From Streptomyces sp. SLBN-31 (lineage in GTDB: Bacteria > Actinomycetota > Actinomycetes > Streptomycetales > Streptomycetaceae): DNA of 64,000 nt. Under the pieces are notes generated by a model. That model ran no database searches, was not told where the DNA came from, and saw only the letters and a program-made list of their open reading frames with translations. The position numbers were made by a program, and so were the translations under genes. Of the stretch, positions 34,801 through 43,637 are shown piece after piece. The DNA lies in contig NZ_VFNC01000002.1 of the NCBI RefSeq assembly GCF_006715395.1, forward strand, positions 868,001 through 932,000. The letters run 5' to 3'. Position 1 is the first letter of the stretch, and the number at the start of each line of letters is the position of its first letter.

Positions 34801-36321
34801 CTAGAACAGCCCGAGCGGTTTGTCGTCGTAGCTGACCAGGAGGTTCTTGGTCTGGCTGTAGTGCTCGAGCATCATCTTGTGGGTCTCGCGGCCGATGCCG
34901 GAGATCTTGTAGCCACCGAACGCGGCACCCGCGGGGTACTGGTGGTAGCAGTTGGTCCAGACGCGGCCGGCCTTGATCGCGCGGCCCATCCGGTAGGTGC
35001 GGGAGGTGTCGCGGCTCCACACGCCGGCGCCCAGGCCGTACAGCGTGTCGTTGGCGATCTCCAGGGCCTCGGCCTCGTCCTTGAACGTGGTGACCGCGAG
35101 GACGGGTCCGAAGATCTCCTCCTGGAAGACCCGCATCCTGTTGTGGCCCTTGAGGACGGTCGGTTCGAAGAAGTAGCCGTTCTCGAACTCGCCGCCCATG
35201 GAGGGCCGGTGGCCGCCGACCAGGAGCTCGGCGCCCTCCTTCAGGCCGATCTCGACGTACGACGCGATCTTCTCGATCTGCTGCTTGGAGACCTGGGGTC
35301 CCATCATGGTGTCGGTGTCGAGCGGGTCGCCCTGCTTGATGGCGCGGATGCGCTCCAGGCAACGTGCCATGAACTCCTCGTAGATGTCCTCCTGGATGAG
35401 CGCGCGGGAGGGGCAGGTGCAGACCTCGCCCTTGTTGAACGCGTACAGGACGAGTCCCTCGACGGCCTTGTTGAGGAAGTCGTCGTCGTGGGCGGCCACG
35501 TCGTTGAAGAAGATGTTCGGCGACTTGCCGCCGAGCTCCAGGGTGACGGGGATGATGTTCTCCGCCGCGTACTGCATGATCAGGCGGCCGGTGACGGTCT
35601 CGCCGGTGAAGGCGACCTTGGCGATGCGCTTGCTGGTCGCGAGGGCCTTGCCGATCTCGGCGCCGGGGCCGTTGACGACGTTGAGGACGCCCGCCGGGAG
35701 CAGGTCACCGACGACCTCCATCAGCTTCAGGATCGACCACGGGGTGGGCGAGGCCGGCTTGATGACGGTGGCGTTGCCTGCGGCGAGCGCCGGGGCGAGC
35801 TTCCACGCGGCCATCAGCAGCGGGAAGTTGAACGGGATGATCTGGCCGACCACGCCCAGCGGCTCGTGGAAGTGGTAGGCGATCAGGTTCTTGTCGATCT
35901 CGGTGATCTCGCTCTCCTCGGCGCGGATCGCGGCCGCGAAGTAGCGGAAGTGGTCGGCGGCGAGGGGGATGTCGGCGGCCAGGGTCTCGCGGACCGGCTT
36001 GCCGTTGTCCCAGCTCTCGGCGACCGCGAGTTCCTCGCGGTGGGCGTCGATGGCGTCGGCGACCTTGTTCAGCACCGCGGCCCGCTCGGCGGTGGAGGCC
36101 TCGCCCCACTTGCCCTGGGCGGCGTGGGCGGCGTCGAGGGCGAGTTCGATGTCGGCGGCCCCCGAGCGCGGGATCTCACAGATGGGCTTGGCGGTGGCCG
36201 GGCACAGGTTGGCCGAGTACTGATCGGTGGTGGGCGCCTGCCACTTGCCTCCGATGAAGTTCTCGTAGCGTGGCGCCACGTCGACCGGGCTGCCGGGCCT
36301 GCCCGGAGACTCGTACTTCAT
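34801..36321 (-). CDS. NAD-dependent aldehyde dehydrogenase (ExaC/AldB-like)
   Basis: 506-residue aldehyde dehydrogenase. [39 protein letters not shown], catalytic Glu in [12 protein letters not shown] and catalytic Cys in [11 protein letters not shown] are all present; the double Cys CTC is typical of acetaldehyde dehydrogenases such as ExaC. The C-terminal segment [19 protein letters not shown] is complete. ATG 36321 has AAAGGGG upstream. It follows its putative regulator by 44 bases and overlaps the DUF779 leader. Predicted to oxidise acetaldehyde to acetate, paired with the alcohol dehydrogenase at 33393. Confidence 0.95.
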   Translation of the reverse strand: MKYESPGRPGSPVDVAPRYENFIGGKWQAPTTDQYSANLCPATAKPICEIPRSGAADIELALDAAHAAQGKWGEASTAERAAVLNKVADAIDAHREELAVAESWDNGKPVRETLAADIPLAADHFRYFAAAIRAEESEITEIDKNLIAYHFHEPLGVVGQIIPFNFPLLMAAWKLAPALAAGNATVIKPASPTPWSILKLMEVVGDLLPAGVLNVVNGPGAEIGKALATSKRIAKVAFTGETVTGRLIMQYAAENIIPVTLELGGKSPNIFFNDVAAHDDDFLNKAVEGLVLYAFNKGEVCTCPSRALIQEDIYEEFMARCLERIRAIKQGDPLDTDTMMGPQVSKQQIEKIASYVEIGLKEGAELLVGGHRPSMGGEFENGYFFEPTVLKGHNRMRVFQEEIFGPVLAVTTFKDEAEALEIANDTLYGLGAGVWSRDTSRTYRMGRAIKAGRVWTNCYHQYPAGAAFGGYKISGIGRETHKMMLEHYSQTKNLLVSYDDKPLGLF

Positions 36322-36365
36322 GACCGTCCCCTTTCGATGACGACGATCCGCTGATGCTCGACACG

Positions 36366-37646
36366 CTAGAAACGGGGACGCTGCAATACCGCTGCATGCC
36401 GTCCGGGCCGCGGGATCACACCGTTCTCCAGGCCGAGGGCGCGAGCCCTGGCGGCAGCCGCCGCGCGCTGCGGGGAGCCGCCCGGCAGGGTGTGGGCGAG
36501 CGCCGACCAGGCGGGGGCGTCGTCTCCGCCCCAGCCGGCGTCGACCCAGCGGCGCAGCAGCCCGGCGTCCCGGCTGGCCAGGACGGCGCCACGCAACTGC
36601 TGTTCCAGGCAGCGGCGTTGCTCCACGATCACCGGTGCGTCGGAGCGGGGCAGCAACGGACCCGCGTAGTGGGCGAGGGCCTCGGCCACCCGGCCCTCGG
36701 CGAGGAGTTCCGCCACGTCGCCGAAGTCGGTGCGCACGGGGCGCAGCAGGGCGTACGGCCGTGAGCCGAGCAGTTCGGGGCCCAGCACGGCGCGCAGCCG
36801 CGTCAGTTCGGCCCGCAGGGTGGAGGCGGGCACCTCACGCTCCGACAGGTCCACCGCGAGCCGCTCTCCGGTCGCACCGTGGCCGGCGAGGGCGAGCGCG
36901 AGGACGATCTCGCTGTGCCGGGGGCTGAGCCGGTGCGTCCGTCCGGCGCCCTCCAGCAGGACACTGTCCCGGCCCAGCGCGTACAGGCGCATCGGGTCCC
37001 CCTGGGGCGTTCGCAGGCGGGCCAGCTCGGCCTCGGCGGCCAGCGCTGCTGCCCGCACCGCCGCGAGGGCCGGCGGGGTGGCGATGGTCGGCCCGCCGGA
37101 CAGGTCGACGACGCCCACGACGCGGCCGGTGCGCGGATCACGGACGGGCGCGGCGGCGCAGGACCAGCCGTGCACGGCGGCGCTGTAGTGCTCGCCGGTC
37201 ACGATCTGCACGGCGCGCCCCAACTCCAGCGCGGTTCCGGGGGCGTTGGTGCCGGCCTGCCGCTCGGACCAGCCGGCGCCCTCCGCGAAGTGCATGCGTT
37301 CGGCGCGTCCGACGGCGTTGGTGTCGCCCTCGACCCACAGCAGGGTTCCGTCGGCGTCGCCGACGGCGAACACGTGCCCGTCGTCGGCGGCTCCGGTGCC
37401 CAGTACCTCGCGGAGCATGGGCAGCGCGGCGGCGAGCGGGTGGGCGGTGCGGTAGGTGCGCAGTTCCTGCGTGGTCCTCAGCAGCGGCGGCAGCCGGCTG
37501 CCGTCGGGGCGTACCGCGCACTGCGCGCACCGCCGCCAGGACTCGGCCACCAGGCCACGGGCTCCCGGTGCCGTGCCGGGGGAGGCGATGAACCGCTCGT
37601 GCGCGGTGCGCGACGCGGAGAGCGAGGCGGCGGTGGAAGCGTCCAT
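36366..37646 (-). CDS. AcoR-type GAF transcriptional regulator (no sigma-54 domain)
   Basis: 426-residue protein. An N-terminal helix region with [17 protein letters not shown] precedes a GAF domain (about residues 85-215: [62 protein letters not shown]). This is the AcoR sensor module, but the AAA+ sigma-54 contact domain is absent. The C-terminal half ([36 protein letters not shown]) resembles the winged-helix part of streptomycete versions. ATG 37646 follows GGGAGG. It heads the aldehyde/alcohol/pnt operon and has an OsdR-like box 91-106 bases upstream. The inducer is probably an aldehyde or alcohol. Confidence 0.85.
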   Translation of the reverse strand: MDASTAASLSASRTAHERFIASPGTAPGARGLVAESWRRCAQCAVRPDGSRLPPLLRTTQELRTYRTAHPLAAALPMLREVLGTGAADDGHVFAVGDADGTLLWVEGDTNAVGRAERMHFAEGAGWSERQAGTNAPGTALELGRAVQIVTGEHYSAAVHGWSCAAAPVRDPRTGRVVGVVDLSGGPTIATPPALAAVRAAALAAEAELARLRTPQGDPMRLYALGRDSVLLEGAGRTHRLSPRHSEIVLALALAGHGATGERLAVDLSEREVPASTLRAELTRLRAVLGPELLGSRPYALLRPVRTDFGDVAELLAEGRVAEALAHYAGPLLPRSDAPVIVEQRRCLEQQLRGAVLASRDAGLLRRWVDAGWGGDDAPAWSALAHTLPGGSPQRAAAAARARALGLENGVIPRPGRHAAVLQRPRF

Positions 37647-37736
37647 GGCACCTCCCGCATGGCTTCCTCCCGGTCGGGTCACCCCAGCCTCGGGCGTGCG
37701 CCGCGCGGCCTGCAGAGGCCGAAGGGCCCCGGGGCA

Positions 37737-37752
37737 GGGCCGCTCGGACCCC
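37737..37752. promoter_or_regulatory. OsdR-like box ahead of the aldehyde/pnt operon
   Basis: GGGCCGCTCGGACCCC lies 91-106 bases upstream of the GAF regulator start. If functional it would place all seven genes of the operon under OsdR. Confidence 0.68.
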
Positions 37753-37907
37753 GTCCGGACACATGGCCGCGACGGGCTGTCCCTTCGCGTTCCGCCTCTC
37801 AGCCTGGGCCGGCGCAGGAGTCATGGGGAGGGGCCACCCGGTCATGCCGGGCGGCCGCTGGGCCCCACTTGGGCGGACACTCTCGGAGGCGCCGCCTCAG
37901 GCCCGGC

Positions 37908-39635
37908 TCAGCGCTCCCCCACCGGCACCAGCCACACCAGCGTCGTGCCGCCGCCCTCGGGGCAGTCCACCCGCAGGGAGCCGCCGAGCTGTTCGGCACG
38001 TTCGGCCATGTTGCGCAGTCCGCTGCGGCGGCCGCCGGAGGGGATGCCCCTGCCGTTGTCGGCCACGGTCAGCCGCACCTCGCGGCCGTCGGTCTCCAGG
38101 GCCACGTCCGCGCGGTGCGCGCCGGAGTGCCGGGCGATGTTGGTCAGCGCCTCGGAGAGCACGGCTATCACATGGTCGGCGGTCTCCTGCGGTACGTCCG
38201 TGTCGACCAGGCCCTCCATCCGCACGCTGGGTGCGAAGCCGAGGACCGGGGTGGCCTCGCCCACCGCCCGGACGACGCGGGCGCGCAGTCCGGTGCCCGC
38301 CCCGCCGTCGCGGGCCCGGAGCCCGAAGATGGTCGACCTGATGATCTTGATGGTCTCGTCCAGGTCGTCGACCGCGCGGACCACGCGCTCGGCGGCCTCC
38401 TCGTGCTCGATGAAGCGGCCGGCGCTCTGCAGCGTCATACCGGTGGCGAACAGCCGCTGGATGGCCAGGTCGTGCAGGTCACGGGCGATCCGGTCGCGGT
38501 CCTTGAGCACCGCGATCTCCTCCGCGTCCCGGCGGCGTTCGGCGAGCTCCATCGCGATGGCGGCCTGTGCGGCAAAGGACTGCAGGGGTTCGATCTCCGT
38601 GGTCGAGTACACCGGCCGCCCGTCCTTGCGGGCCAGCAGGACGACGCCGCGCGGCCCCTCCTCGCCCGTGCCGATGGGGACGGCCACGGCGGGGCCGAGT
38701 CCTTCGAAGCGCGGCGGCTCCAGGGAGATCCGCTGGTCGTGCGCGGCGTCGGAGCTGGTGACGGGGGCGGCGCCGGAGAAGGCCAGCCCCATCAGGCTGC
38801 GGTCCATGGGCAGCACGAGCCCGCGGTGGGCGTCGGCGTCCAGGCCGAAGGCGATCTCCACGGCGAGGGAGTCGGTGTCCTCCATGGGCAGGGCGACCGC
38901 CGCCAGGGCGGAGTCGGTGATCTCGCCGGCCCGCTGGGCGATCAGTCCGAGGACCTCGCTGCTCGGACCGCCCGACATCAGGCTGTGCGTGATCTCGGCG
39001 TTGGCCTGCAGCCACCGCTCGCGCAGCCGGGACTCCTCGTACAGACGGGCGTTGTCGATCGCGACGCCGGCCGCCACGGCCAGCGTCGACAGGACCGACT
39101 CGTCCTCCTCGTCGAACTGTGCCCCGCCGCGCTTCTCGGTCAGGTACAGGTTGCCGAAGACCTGCTCGCGCACCCGGATGGGCACGCCCAGGAAGGAGTT
39201 CATCGGGGGGTGGTGGGCGGGGAAGCCGTAGGAGGCGGGGTGCTCGGAGAGCTTCGCCAGCCGCAGCGGCTCGGGATGCCGGATCAGCTCCCCGAGGATG
39301 CCGTGCCCCTCGGGGTAGGGACCGATTCTGGCGATCTCCTCCGGGCCGACGCCCACGGTGTGGAAGGCCGACAGCCGCTTGCCGTCCGGGCCGATGACGC
39401 CCAGTGCGGCGTACTCGGCGTCGACCAGCAGCGCCGCGGCCTCCACGATGCTGCGCAGCACCTGCTCCAGCTCCAGCTCCCGGCCGACCGAGAGCACCGC
39501 CTCCAGCAGGCTGTGCACCCGGTCGCGGGTACCGCGAGCCGCGTCCAGCCGCGCCTGCAGCTCCTCCAGCAGCTCGTCGAGCCTGAGCTGGGGCAGCCGC
39601 ATGCGAGCCTCCGCGGGCTCCTCGGAGCGTCCCAC
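37908..39635 (-). CDS. osdK: DevS/DosT-like oxygen/redox sensor histidine kinase (OsdK)
   Basis: 575-residue kinase. GAF-A spans about residues 55-200 and has YGFPAHHPPMNSFLGVPIRV...FGNLYLTEKR. From memory, M. tuberculosis DevS uses His149 (of HPPM) and Tyr171 as heme-side residues, 22 apart; here His142 and Tyr164 keep the motif and spacing. GAF-B spans about 210-365. The HisKA_3 box RIARDLHDLAIQRLF has phospho-His388; N-box SEALTNIARHS and G-box DNGRGIPSGG complete the catalytic domain. GTG 39635 follows GGAGG by seven bases; ATG 39602 is an alternative. Its partner OsdR lies two genes away, across gap. Confidence 0.93.
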   Translation of the reverse strand: MGRSEEPAEARMRLPQLRLDELLEELQARLDAARGTRDRVHSLLEAVLSVGRELELEQVLRSIVEAAALLVDAEYAALGVIGPDGKRLSAFHTVGVGPEEIARIGPYPEGHGILGELIRHPEPLRLAKLSEHPASYGFPAHHPPMNSFLGVPIRVREQVFGNLYLTEKRGGAQFDEEDESVLSTLAVAAGVAIDNARLYEESRLRERWLQANAEITHSLMSGGPSSEVLGLIAQRAGEITDSALAAVALPMEDTDSLAVEIAFGLDADAHRGLVLPMDRSLMGLAFSGAAPVTSSDAAHDQRISLEPPRFEGLGPAVAVPIGTGEEGPRGVVLLARKDGRPVYSTTEIEPLQSFAAQAAIAMELAERRRDAEEIAVLKDRDRIARDLHDLAIQRLFATGMTLQSAGRFIEHEEAAERVVRAVDDLDETIKIIRSTIFGLRARDGGAGTGLRARVVRAVGEATPVLGFAPSVRMEGLVDTDVPQETADHVIAVLSEALTNIARHSGAHRADVALETDGREVRLTVADNGRGIPSGGRRSGLRNMAERAEQLGGSLRVDCPEGGGTTLVWLVPVGER

Positions 39636-39739
39636 CCGTGTTCCTCCACATCCCCTGTGCCGTGTCGCCGACCGGCCTCGGCCTCATGTGCCACGGTAAC
39701 GGTCTTGACGAGGGGACGATACGGGATCTGACGTGGGAG

Positions 39740-39754
39740 GGGCCGCTCCGGGCC
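39740..39754. promoter_or_regulatory. Possible OsdR-like box ahead of osdK
   Basis: GGGCCGCTCCGGGCC, 105-119 bases before the osdK start and adjoining the GAPDH stop. The spacer is one base longer than in the best sites, so this is weaker. Confidence 0.4.
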
Positions 39755-39756
39755 GG

Positions 39757-40785
39757 TCAGCTCCTGGGCAGCCGGGCGATCACGTGCTCGGTGAGGTCCA
39801 GCAGCCGGTTGGTGTAGCCCCATTCGTTGTCGTACCAGCCGAAGACCTTGACGAGTTCGCCGTGTGCCTGGGTGAGCGGGGCGTCCAGGACGCAGGAGGC
39901 CGGGTCGCCCACGATGTCGCGGGAGACGATCGGTGCGTCGGAGACCCTGAGGACACCCTTGAGCGGTCCGTCGGCGGCCTCCCGGTAGGCGGCGTTGATC
40001 TCCTCGGCGCTCACCGCCCGGTCCAGGACGATGCTCAGGTCGGTCAGCGAGCCGTCCTCGACGGGCACGCGGACGGCGATGCCGTCCAGGGTCCCGGCCA
40101 GCTCCGGCAGGACCAGGCCGACGGCGCGGGCGGCGCCGGTCGAGGTGGGGATGATGTTGACGGCGGCGCTGCGGCCGCGGCGCAGGTCCTTGTGCGGGCC
40201 GTCGAGGACCACCTGGTCGTTGGTGTAGCCGTGGATGGTCGTCATCAGGCCCTTGACGACGCCGAAGTGCTCGTCGAGGACCTTGACCATGGGGGCCACG
40301 CAGTTGGTGGTGCAGGAGGCGTTCGAGATCACGTGGTGGTTCTCGGGGTCGTACGTCCCCTCGTTGACACCCATCACCACGGTCGCGTCGACGTCCTTGC
40401 CCGGTACGGACAGCAGCACCTTGCGCGCTCCCGCCCTCAGGTGTGCCCCGGCCGTCTCGCGGGTGCGGAAGCGGCCGGTGGACTCGATGACGACGTCCAC
40501 GCCCATCTCGCCCCAGGCCAGCGCGGCCGGGTCACGCTCGGCGGTGACCGCGATGCGGTGTCCGTCGACGGTGATCGAGGTGTCGTCGTGCTCGACGGTG
40601 CGGCCGATGCGGCCGTACGTGGAGTCGAAGGCCAGCAGGTGGGCCAGCGTGGCCGGCGAGGTGATGTCGTTGATGCCGACGACCTCGATGCCCGTGCCGT
40701 TGCCGGCTGCGGCGCGCTCCAGCACCAAGCGCAGGTAGTTGCGGCCGATGCGGCCGAAGCCGTTGATGCCCACACGCACGTTCAT
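39757..40785 (-). CDS. gap: Glyceraldehyde-3-phosphate dehydrogenase
   Basis: 342-residue GAPDH. VRVGINGFGRIGRNYLR is the NAD-binding start. SNASCTTNC holds the catalytic Cys, TTIHGYTNDQ the catalytic His region, and GWYDNEWGYTNRLLDL is the C-terminal signature. ATG 40785 follows GGAGGGA. It lies between osdR and osdK on the same strand with OsdR-like boxes upstream, so it is probably a stress-regulated second GAPDH rather than the housekeeping copy. Its cofactor preference (NAD or NADP) was not assigned. Confidence 0.95.
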   Translation of the reverse strand: MNVRVGINGFGRIGRNYLRLVLERAAAGNGTGIEVVGINDITSPATLAHLLAFDSTYGRIGRTVEHDDTSITVDGHRIAVTAERDPAALAWGEMGVDVVIESTGRFRTRETAGAHLRAGARKVLLSVPGKDVDATVVMGVNEGTYDPENHHVISNASCTTNCVAPMVKVLDEHFGVVKGLMTTIHGYTNDQVVLDGPHKDLRRGRSAAVNIIPTSTGAARAVGLVLPELAGTLDGIAVRVPVEDGSLTDLSIVLDRAVSAEEINAAYREAADGPLKGVLRVSDAPIVSRDIVGDPASCVLDAPLTQAHGELVKVFGWYDNEWGYTNRLLDLTEHVIARLPRS

Positions 40786-40860
40786 GTCCGTCCCTCCTCG
40801 GGTGCCCGGTGGTGTCCGGGCTGCACTGCAAGCCTGCGGGAGGCGGGCCGGGTCCGGCAT

Positions 40861-40897
40861 GGGCCGTACGGGGGCGGCCGAGGGCCGATCGGACCCC
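40861..40897. promoter_or_regulatory. Two OsdR-like boxes ahead of gap
   Basis: GGGCCGTACGGGGGC (from 40861) and GGGCCGATCGGACCCC (40882-40897) lie 76-112 bases upstream of the gap start. The second is among the best in the window, with a CCGATCGG centre. Confidence 0.7.
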
Positions 40898-40908
40898 GCT
40901 GGGCCGGA

Positions 40909-41601
40909 TCAGTGGCCCTGCTGGCGCAGCCGGTCCTGGGCCTGGGTGGCGATGACGGCGGCCTGGATGCGCCGCTCCACGCCCAGCTTGGCCAGCAGGC
41001 GGGAGATGTGGTTCTTCACCGTCTTCTCGGCCAGGAAGAGCCGCTGGCCGATCTGCCGGTTGGTCAGTCCCTCCCCGATCAGCGCGAGGATCTCCCGCTC
41101 GCGGTCGGTCAGCCCGGGCAGCGCGTCCGGTTCCTCCTCCTGGCGCTGGTCGTGGCGCAGCCGCGCCATGAGCCGGGTGGTGGCGCTGGGGTCGAGCAGG
41201 GACTGCCCCGAGGCGACGGTGCGCACGGCCGACACCAGGTCGGAGCCCTGGATCTGCTTGAGCACGTATCCGGAGGCGCCCGCCATGATCGAGTCGAGGA
41301 GGGCCTCCTCGTCGTCGAACGAGGTCAGCATCAGGCAGCTCAACTCGGGCATGCGCGAGCGCAGTTCGCGGCAGACGCTGACGCCGTCGCCGTCGGGCAG
41401 GCGCACGTCGAGGACCGCCACGTGGGGTCGGAGCGCGGGGACGCGGACCAGGGCCTGTTCGGCGGTGGCCGCCTCGCCGACCACGGAGATGTCCGGCTCG
41501 TCGTTGAGCAGGTCGTGCACCCCGCGTCGTACCACCTCGTGGTCGTCCAGCAGGAAGACCCGAATCGGTTCGTCGGGTCCCGGCCGCCGGCTGTCCGCCA
41601 T
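40909..41601 (-). CDS. osdR: DevR/DosR-like NarL-family response regulator (OsdR)
   Basis: 230-residue response regulator. The receiver domain has acidic pair DD (19-20), phospho-acceptor Asp65 in LDVRLPDG, Thr93 and Lys115 in YVLKQ. The LuxR-type HTH reads [48 protein letters not shown], almost the DosR recognition region; Lys/Asn of EKTVKN contact DNA in DosR. ATG 41601 follows GAGGAG by six bases. Two boxes lie 95-125 bases upstream, implying autoregulation. It is the likely reader of the palindromes spread from 1.3 to 55.9 kb. Confidence 0.95.
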   Translation of the reverse strand: MADSRRPGPDEPIRVFLLDDHEVVRRGVHDLLNDEPDISVVGEAATAEQALVRVPALRPHVAVLDVRLPDGDGVSVCRELRSRMPELSCLMLTSFDDEEALLDSIMAGASGYVLKQIQGSDLVSAVRTVASGQSLLDPSATTRLMARLRHDQRQEEEPDALPGLTDREREILALIGEGLTNRQIGQRLFLAEKTVKNHISRLLAKLGVERRIQAAVIATQAQDRLRQQGH

Positions 41602-41696
41602 CAGATGCTCCTCGCCGTGTCTGTCGTGTTCCGCCGTACCGCCTCCCGCGCAGATGGGCGCGGAACCGGTTCCATCACGAGATCCTTCTCGCCCAA

Positions 41697-41725
41697 GGGT
41701 CCGATGGCCAGGGCCGGTCGGCCCT
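41697..41725. promoter_or_regulatory. Two OsdR-like boxes ahead of osdR
   Basis: GGGTCCGATGGCC (41697-41709) and GGGCCGGTCGGCCCT (41711-41725, perfect arms AGGGCCG/CGGCCCT) are adjacent, 96-124 bases upstream of osdR. They could also act on the divergent HPF-like gene (41894). Confidence 0.72.
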
Positions 41726-41893
41726 GATTCCCGCCCCTTCCCCGTACCGCGCGAGTACCCGGGACCACCGTCCGTGCACCTCGGCCACGGCGAGGACCCC
41801 CGGCCCGGGTCCGGGGGCCGGGCGGCCCCTGGGGTGGAGCGGACCCCGGAGGGAGTCTGTAACTGCTCACAGACGATCAAAGGGGTGGAGCAC

Positions 41894-42292
41894 ATGACTC
41901 CCAGGGACACCGGCACCGAGGCCGCCACTGCCTTCGCCGTGCGGGTACGGGCCGAGGGCGATGTGGACGAGGCGGCTCTGGCCTACGTCCGGACCAAGGT
42001 GGCCGCGGCGCTCGAGCGGCCGGGCCTGCCCGCAGTCGACGGAGAGGTGCGGGTCGCCAAGGCGGCCGCCCACCATGTCGAACAGCCCTGGTCCGCCGGC
42101 GCCGAGATCCGGGTGGGCGGCGAGCTGCTCGTCGTCCACGCGAGCGAGGCGAGCGCCCATGAACTCGCCGACCGGCTGCAGGACCGCCTGCGCACCCGGC
42201 TGGACCGGCTCGCCGACCGCTGGGAGACCACCCGGCGCACGGCCACCCCACCGCCGTGGCGGGGCGGCCCGGGCCAGGAGCGACAGGGCTAG
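41894..42292 (+). CDS. HPF/RaiA-like ribosome-associated protein
   Basis: 132-residue protein resembling the HPF/S30AE domain: alternating strands and helices with [39 protein letters not shown] and [37 protein letters not shown]. The long HPF C-terminal dimerisation domain is absent, so it is a short-form factor. In M. tuberculosis the DosR target Rv0079 is a related dormancy protein that affects translation. Predicted to bind 30S subunits and preserve ribosomes in non-growing cells. ATG 41894 follows GGGGTGGAG. It is followed by the CBS-BON gene. Confidence 0.78.
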   Translation: MTPRDTGTEAATAFAVRVRAEGDVDEAALAYVRTKVAAALERPGLPAVDGEVRVAKAAAHHVEQPWSAGAEIRVGGELLVVHASEASAHELADRLQDRLRTRLDRLADRWETTRRTATPPPWRGGPGQERQG

Positions 42293-42369
42293 GACGACAC
42301 ACGCCCCAGGACGTCCGTGGCGGGCAGGGCACCCTGCCCGCCACCCGCCGGAACCAGGAAGAAGGCGCC

Positions 42370-42972
42370 GTGGAACCGCACATCATCGGCGAGGTGATGA
42401 CCAGTGAGGTCGTGCTCGCCCACCGCACAACGCCCTTCCAGGAGCTGGTGGGGCTGCTGGACCGGCACCGCATCAGCGGGCTGCCGGTCGTCGACCACGA
42501 CGACAAGGTCCTCGGCGTGGTCTCGGGCACCGATCTGGCGCGCGCCGCGACCGGCACCCTCACCGCCGGGGACCTGATGTCGACACCCGCGGTCACCGTC
42601 CACCCCGAGCAGGCCGTCTCGGACGCCGCCCGGGTGATGGAGCGGCACGGCATCGAGCGGCTGCCCGTGGTCGACGAGGAGGACCGGCTGATCGGCATCG
42701 CCACGCGGCGCGACCTGCTGCGGGTCTTCGCGCGCACCGACGACACGATCCGCCGCGAGGTCGTCGACGGCATCGTGGTCGGCGTGCTGGGCCTGCCGCC
42801 CGAGTCCGTCGACGTCACCGTCCGGGACGGCATGGTCACGCTGACCGGCCGGGTGCCCCGGAGCAGCGAGATAGCGCCGGCCGTGCGCTCGGCGTGGAAG
42901 ATCGAGGGGGTCGTCGGCGTCGTCAACGGCCTCGCCTACGGGGACGGCGACGCCGGAACGCGCGAGGGCTGA
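42370..42972 (+). CDS. CBS-pair and BON domain protein (second copy)
   Basis: 200-residue paralogue of the protein at 11742-12482. CBS 1 (about residues 5-60: VMTSEVVLAHRTTPFQELV, ISGLPVVDHDDKVLGVVSGTDL), CBS 2 (about 68-123: DLMSTPAVTVHPEQAVSDAARVM, IERLPVVDEEDRLIGIATRRDLL) and a BON domain (about 135-190: VDVTVRDGMVTLTGRV, WKIEGVVGVVNGL) are complete. GTG 42370 follows AGGAAGAAGG. It lies 77 bases after the HPF-like gene on the same strand. Predicted adenosyl-nucleotide sensor; BON domains usually contact membranes or partners. Confidence 0.92.
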   Translation: MEPHIIGEVMTSEVVLAHRTTPFQELVGLLDRHRISGLPVVDHDDKVLGVVSGTDLARAATGTLTAGDLMSTPAVTVHPEQAVSDAARVMERHGIERLPVVDEEDRLIGIATRRDLLRVFARTDDTIRREVVDGIVVGVLGLPPESVDVTVRDGMVTLTGRVPRSSEIAPAVRSAWKIEGVVGVVNGLAYGDGDAGTREG

Positions 42973-43008
42973 GGCCCGCGCGGCAGGCCCGACCGCCCGA
43001 ACCGGTGT

Positions 43009-43090
43009 GAAGGGTCCACCGGGTGCGGGACAGGGCCCGAACGGCCCTAGCGGGCGCTGTCCCGCACCGGTTTCCATGGCCCGATCGGAC
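43009..43090. promoter_or_regulatory. OsdR-like boxes inside a larger inverted repeat
   Basis: GGGCCCGAACGGCCC (43033-43047) lies between perfect 12-bp inverted arms GGTGCGGGACAG (43022-43033) and CTGTCCCGCACC (43057-43068). Partial boxes flank it (AAGGGTCCACCGGG from 43010, TGGCCCGATCGGAC at 43078-43090). It is 67-136 bases upstream of the PPOX gene; the arms could also act as a terminator for the CBS-BON gene. Confidence 0.65.
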
Positions 43091-43156
43091 GCCGCCCGCG
43101 GCACGCGGCGACGGACGACCCACCGAGCGAACCACGAGAACCTACGGAAACCGCCC

Positions 43157-43609
43157 ATGGCCCTGGACCAAGCCCAGCCGGTTCCCACAGGACCCCGCCA
43201 GAGCATCGCGCTCGACAGTGCGGAGGCCCTGCGGCTCCTGGGCAGCGTCTCGTACGGCCGGATCGTCTTCACGCAGCACGCGCTGCCGACGGTCCGCCCC
43301 GTCAACCACGTCCTCGACGACGGCGACATCGTCATCCGCACCCACGAGCGCGCGGCCATGACCTCCCGCACCCGGCAGGCCGACGGGCAGGGCGTGGTCG
43401 TCGCCTACGAGGCCGACGTCATCGACCCGGACACGCATCTGGGCTGGAGCGTGGTGGTGACGGGCTATGCCCATCTGGTCACCGACCCCCAGCAGCTGGC
43501 CCGCTACCAGGAGCTGCTGCGTCCCTGGGTCGGCCGTGCCATGGACTACGCGGTGCGCATCCGCCCCGATCTGGTGACCGGGATCCGGCTGGCCCCCACC
43601 GACGCCTGA
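43157..43609 (+). CDS. PPOX-fold (pyridoxamine 5-phosphate oxidase-like) protein
   Basis: 150-residue split-barrel flavin-binding-type protein. The pattern ALRLLGSVSYGRIVFTQHALPTVRPVNHVLDDGDIVIRT, VVVAYEADVIDPDTHLGWSVVVTGYAHLV and a C-terminal VRIRPDLVTGIRL is that of small actinobacterial PPOX proteins that bind FMN, F420 or heme. No catalytic assignment is possible. The ribosome site before ATG 43157 is weak. It converges on the USP gene at 43638. Two further PPOX genes lie at 46559 and 47135; such proteins are frequent DosR targets in mycobacteria. Confidence 0.88.
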   Translation: MALDQAQPVPTGPRQSIALDSAEALRLLGSVSYGRIVFTQHALPTVRPVNHVLDDGDIVIRTHERAAMTSRTRQADGQGVVVAYEADVIDPDTHLGWSVVVTGYAHLVTDPQQLARYQELLRPWVGRAMDYAVRIRPDLVTGIRLAPTDA

Positions 43610-43637
43610 GCCGGCGCGGCGGGGGCGCGGCCCGCGG

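Noticed and set aside
39733..42292. Plus-strand frames across gap and osdR
   Set aside because: They are antisense to genes with clear catalytic and HTH motifs and carry no motif of their own.
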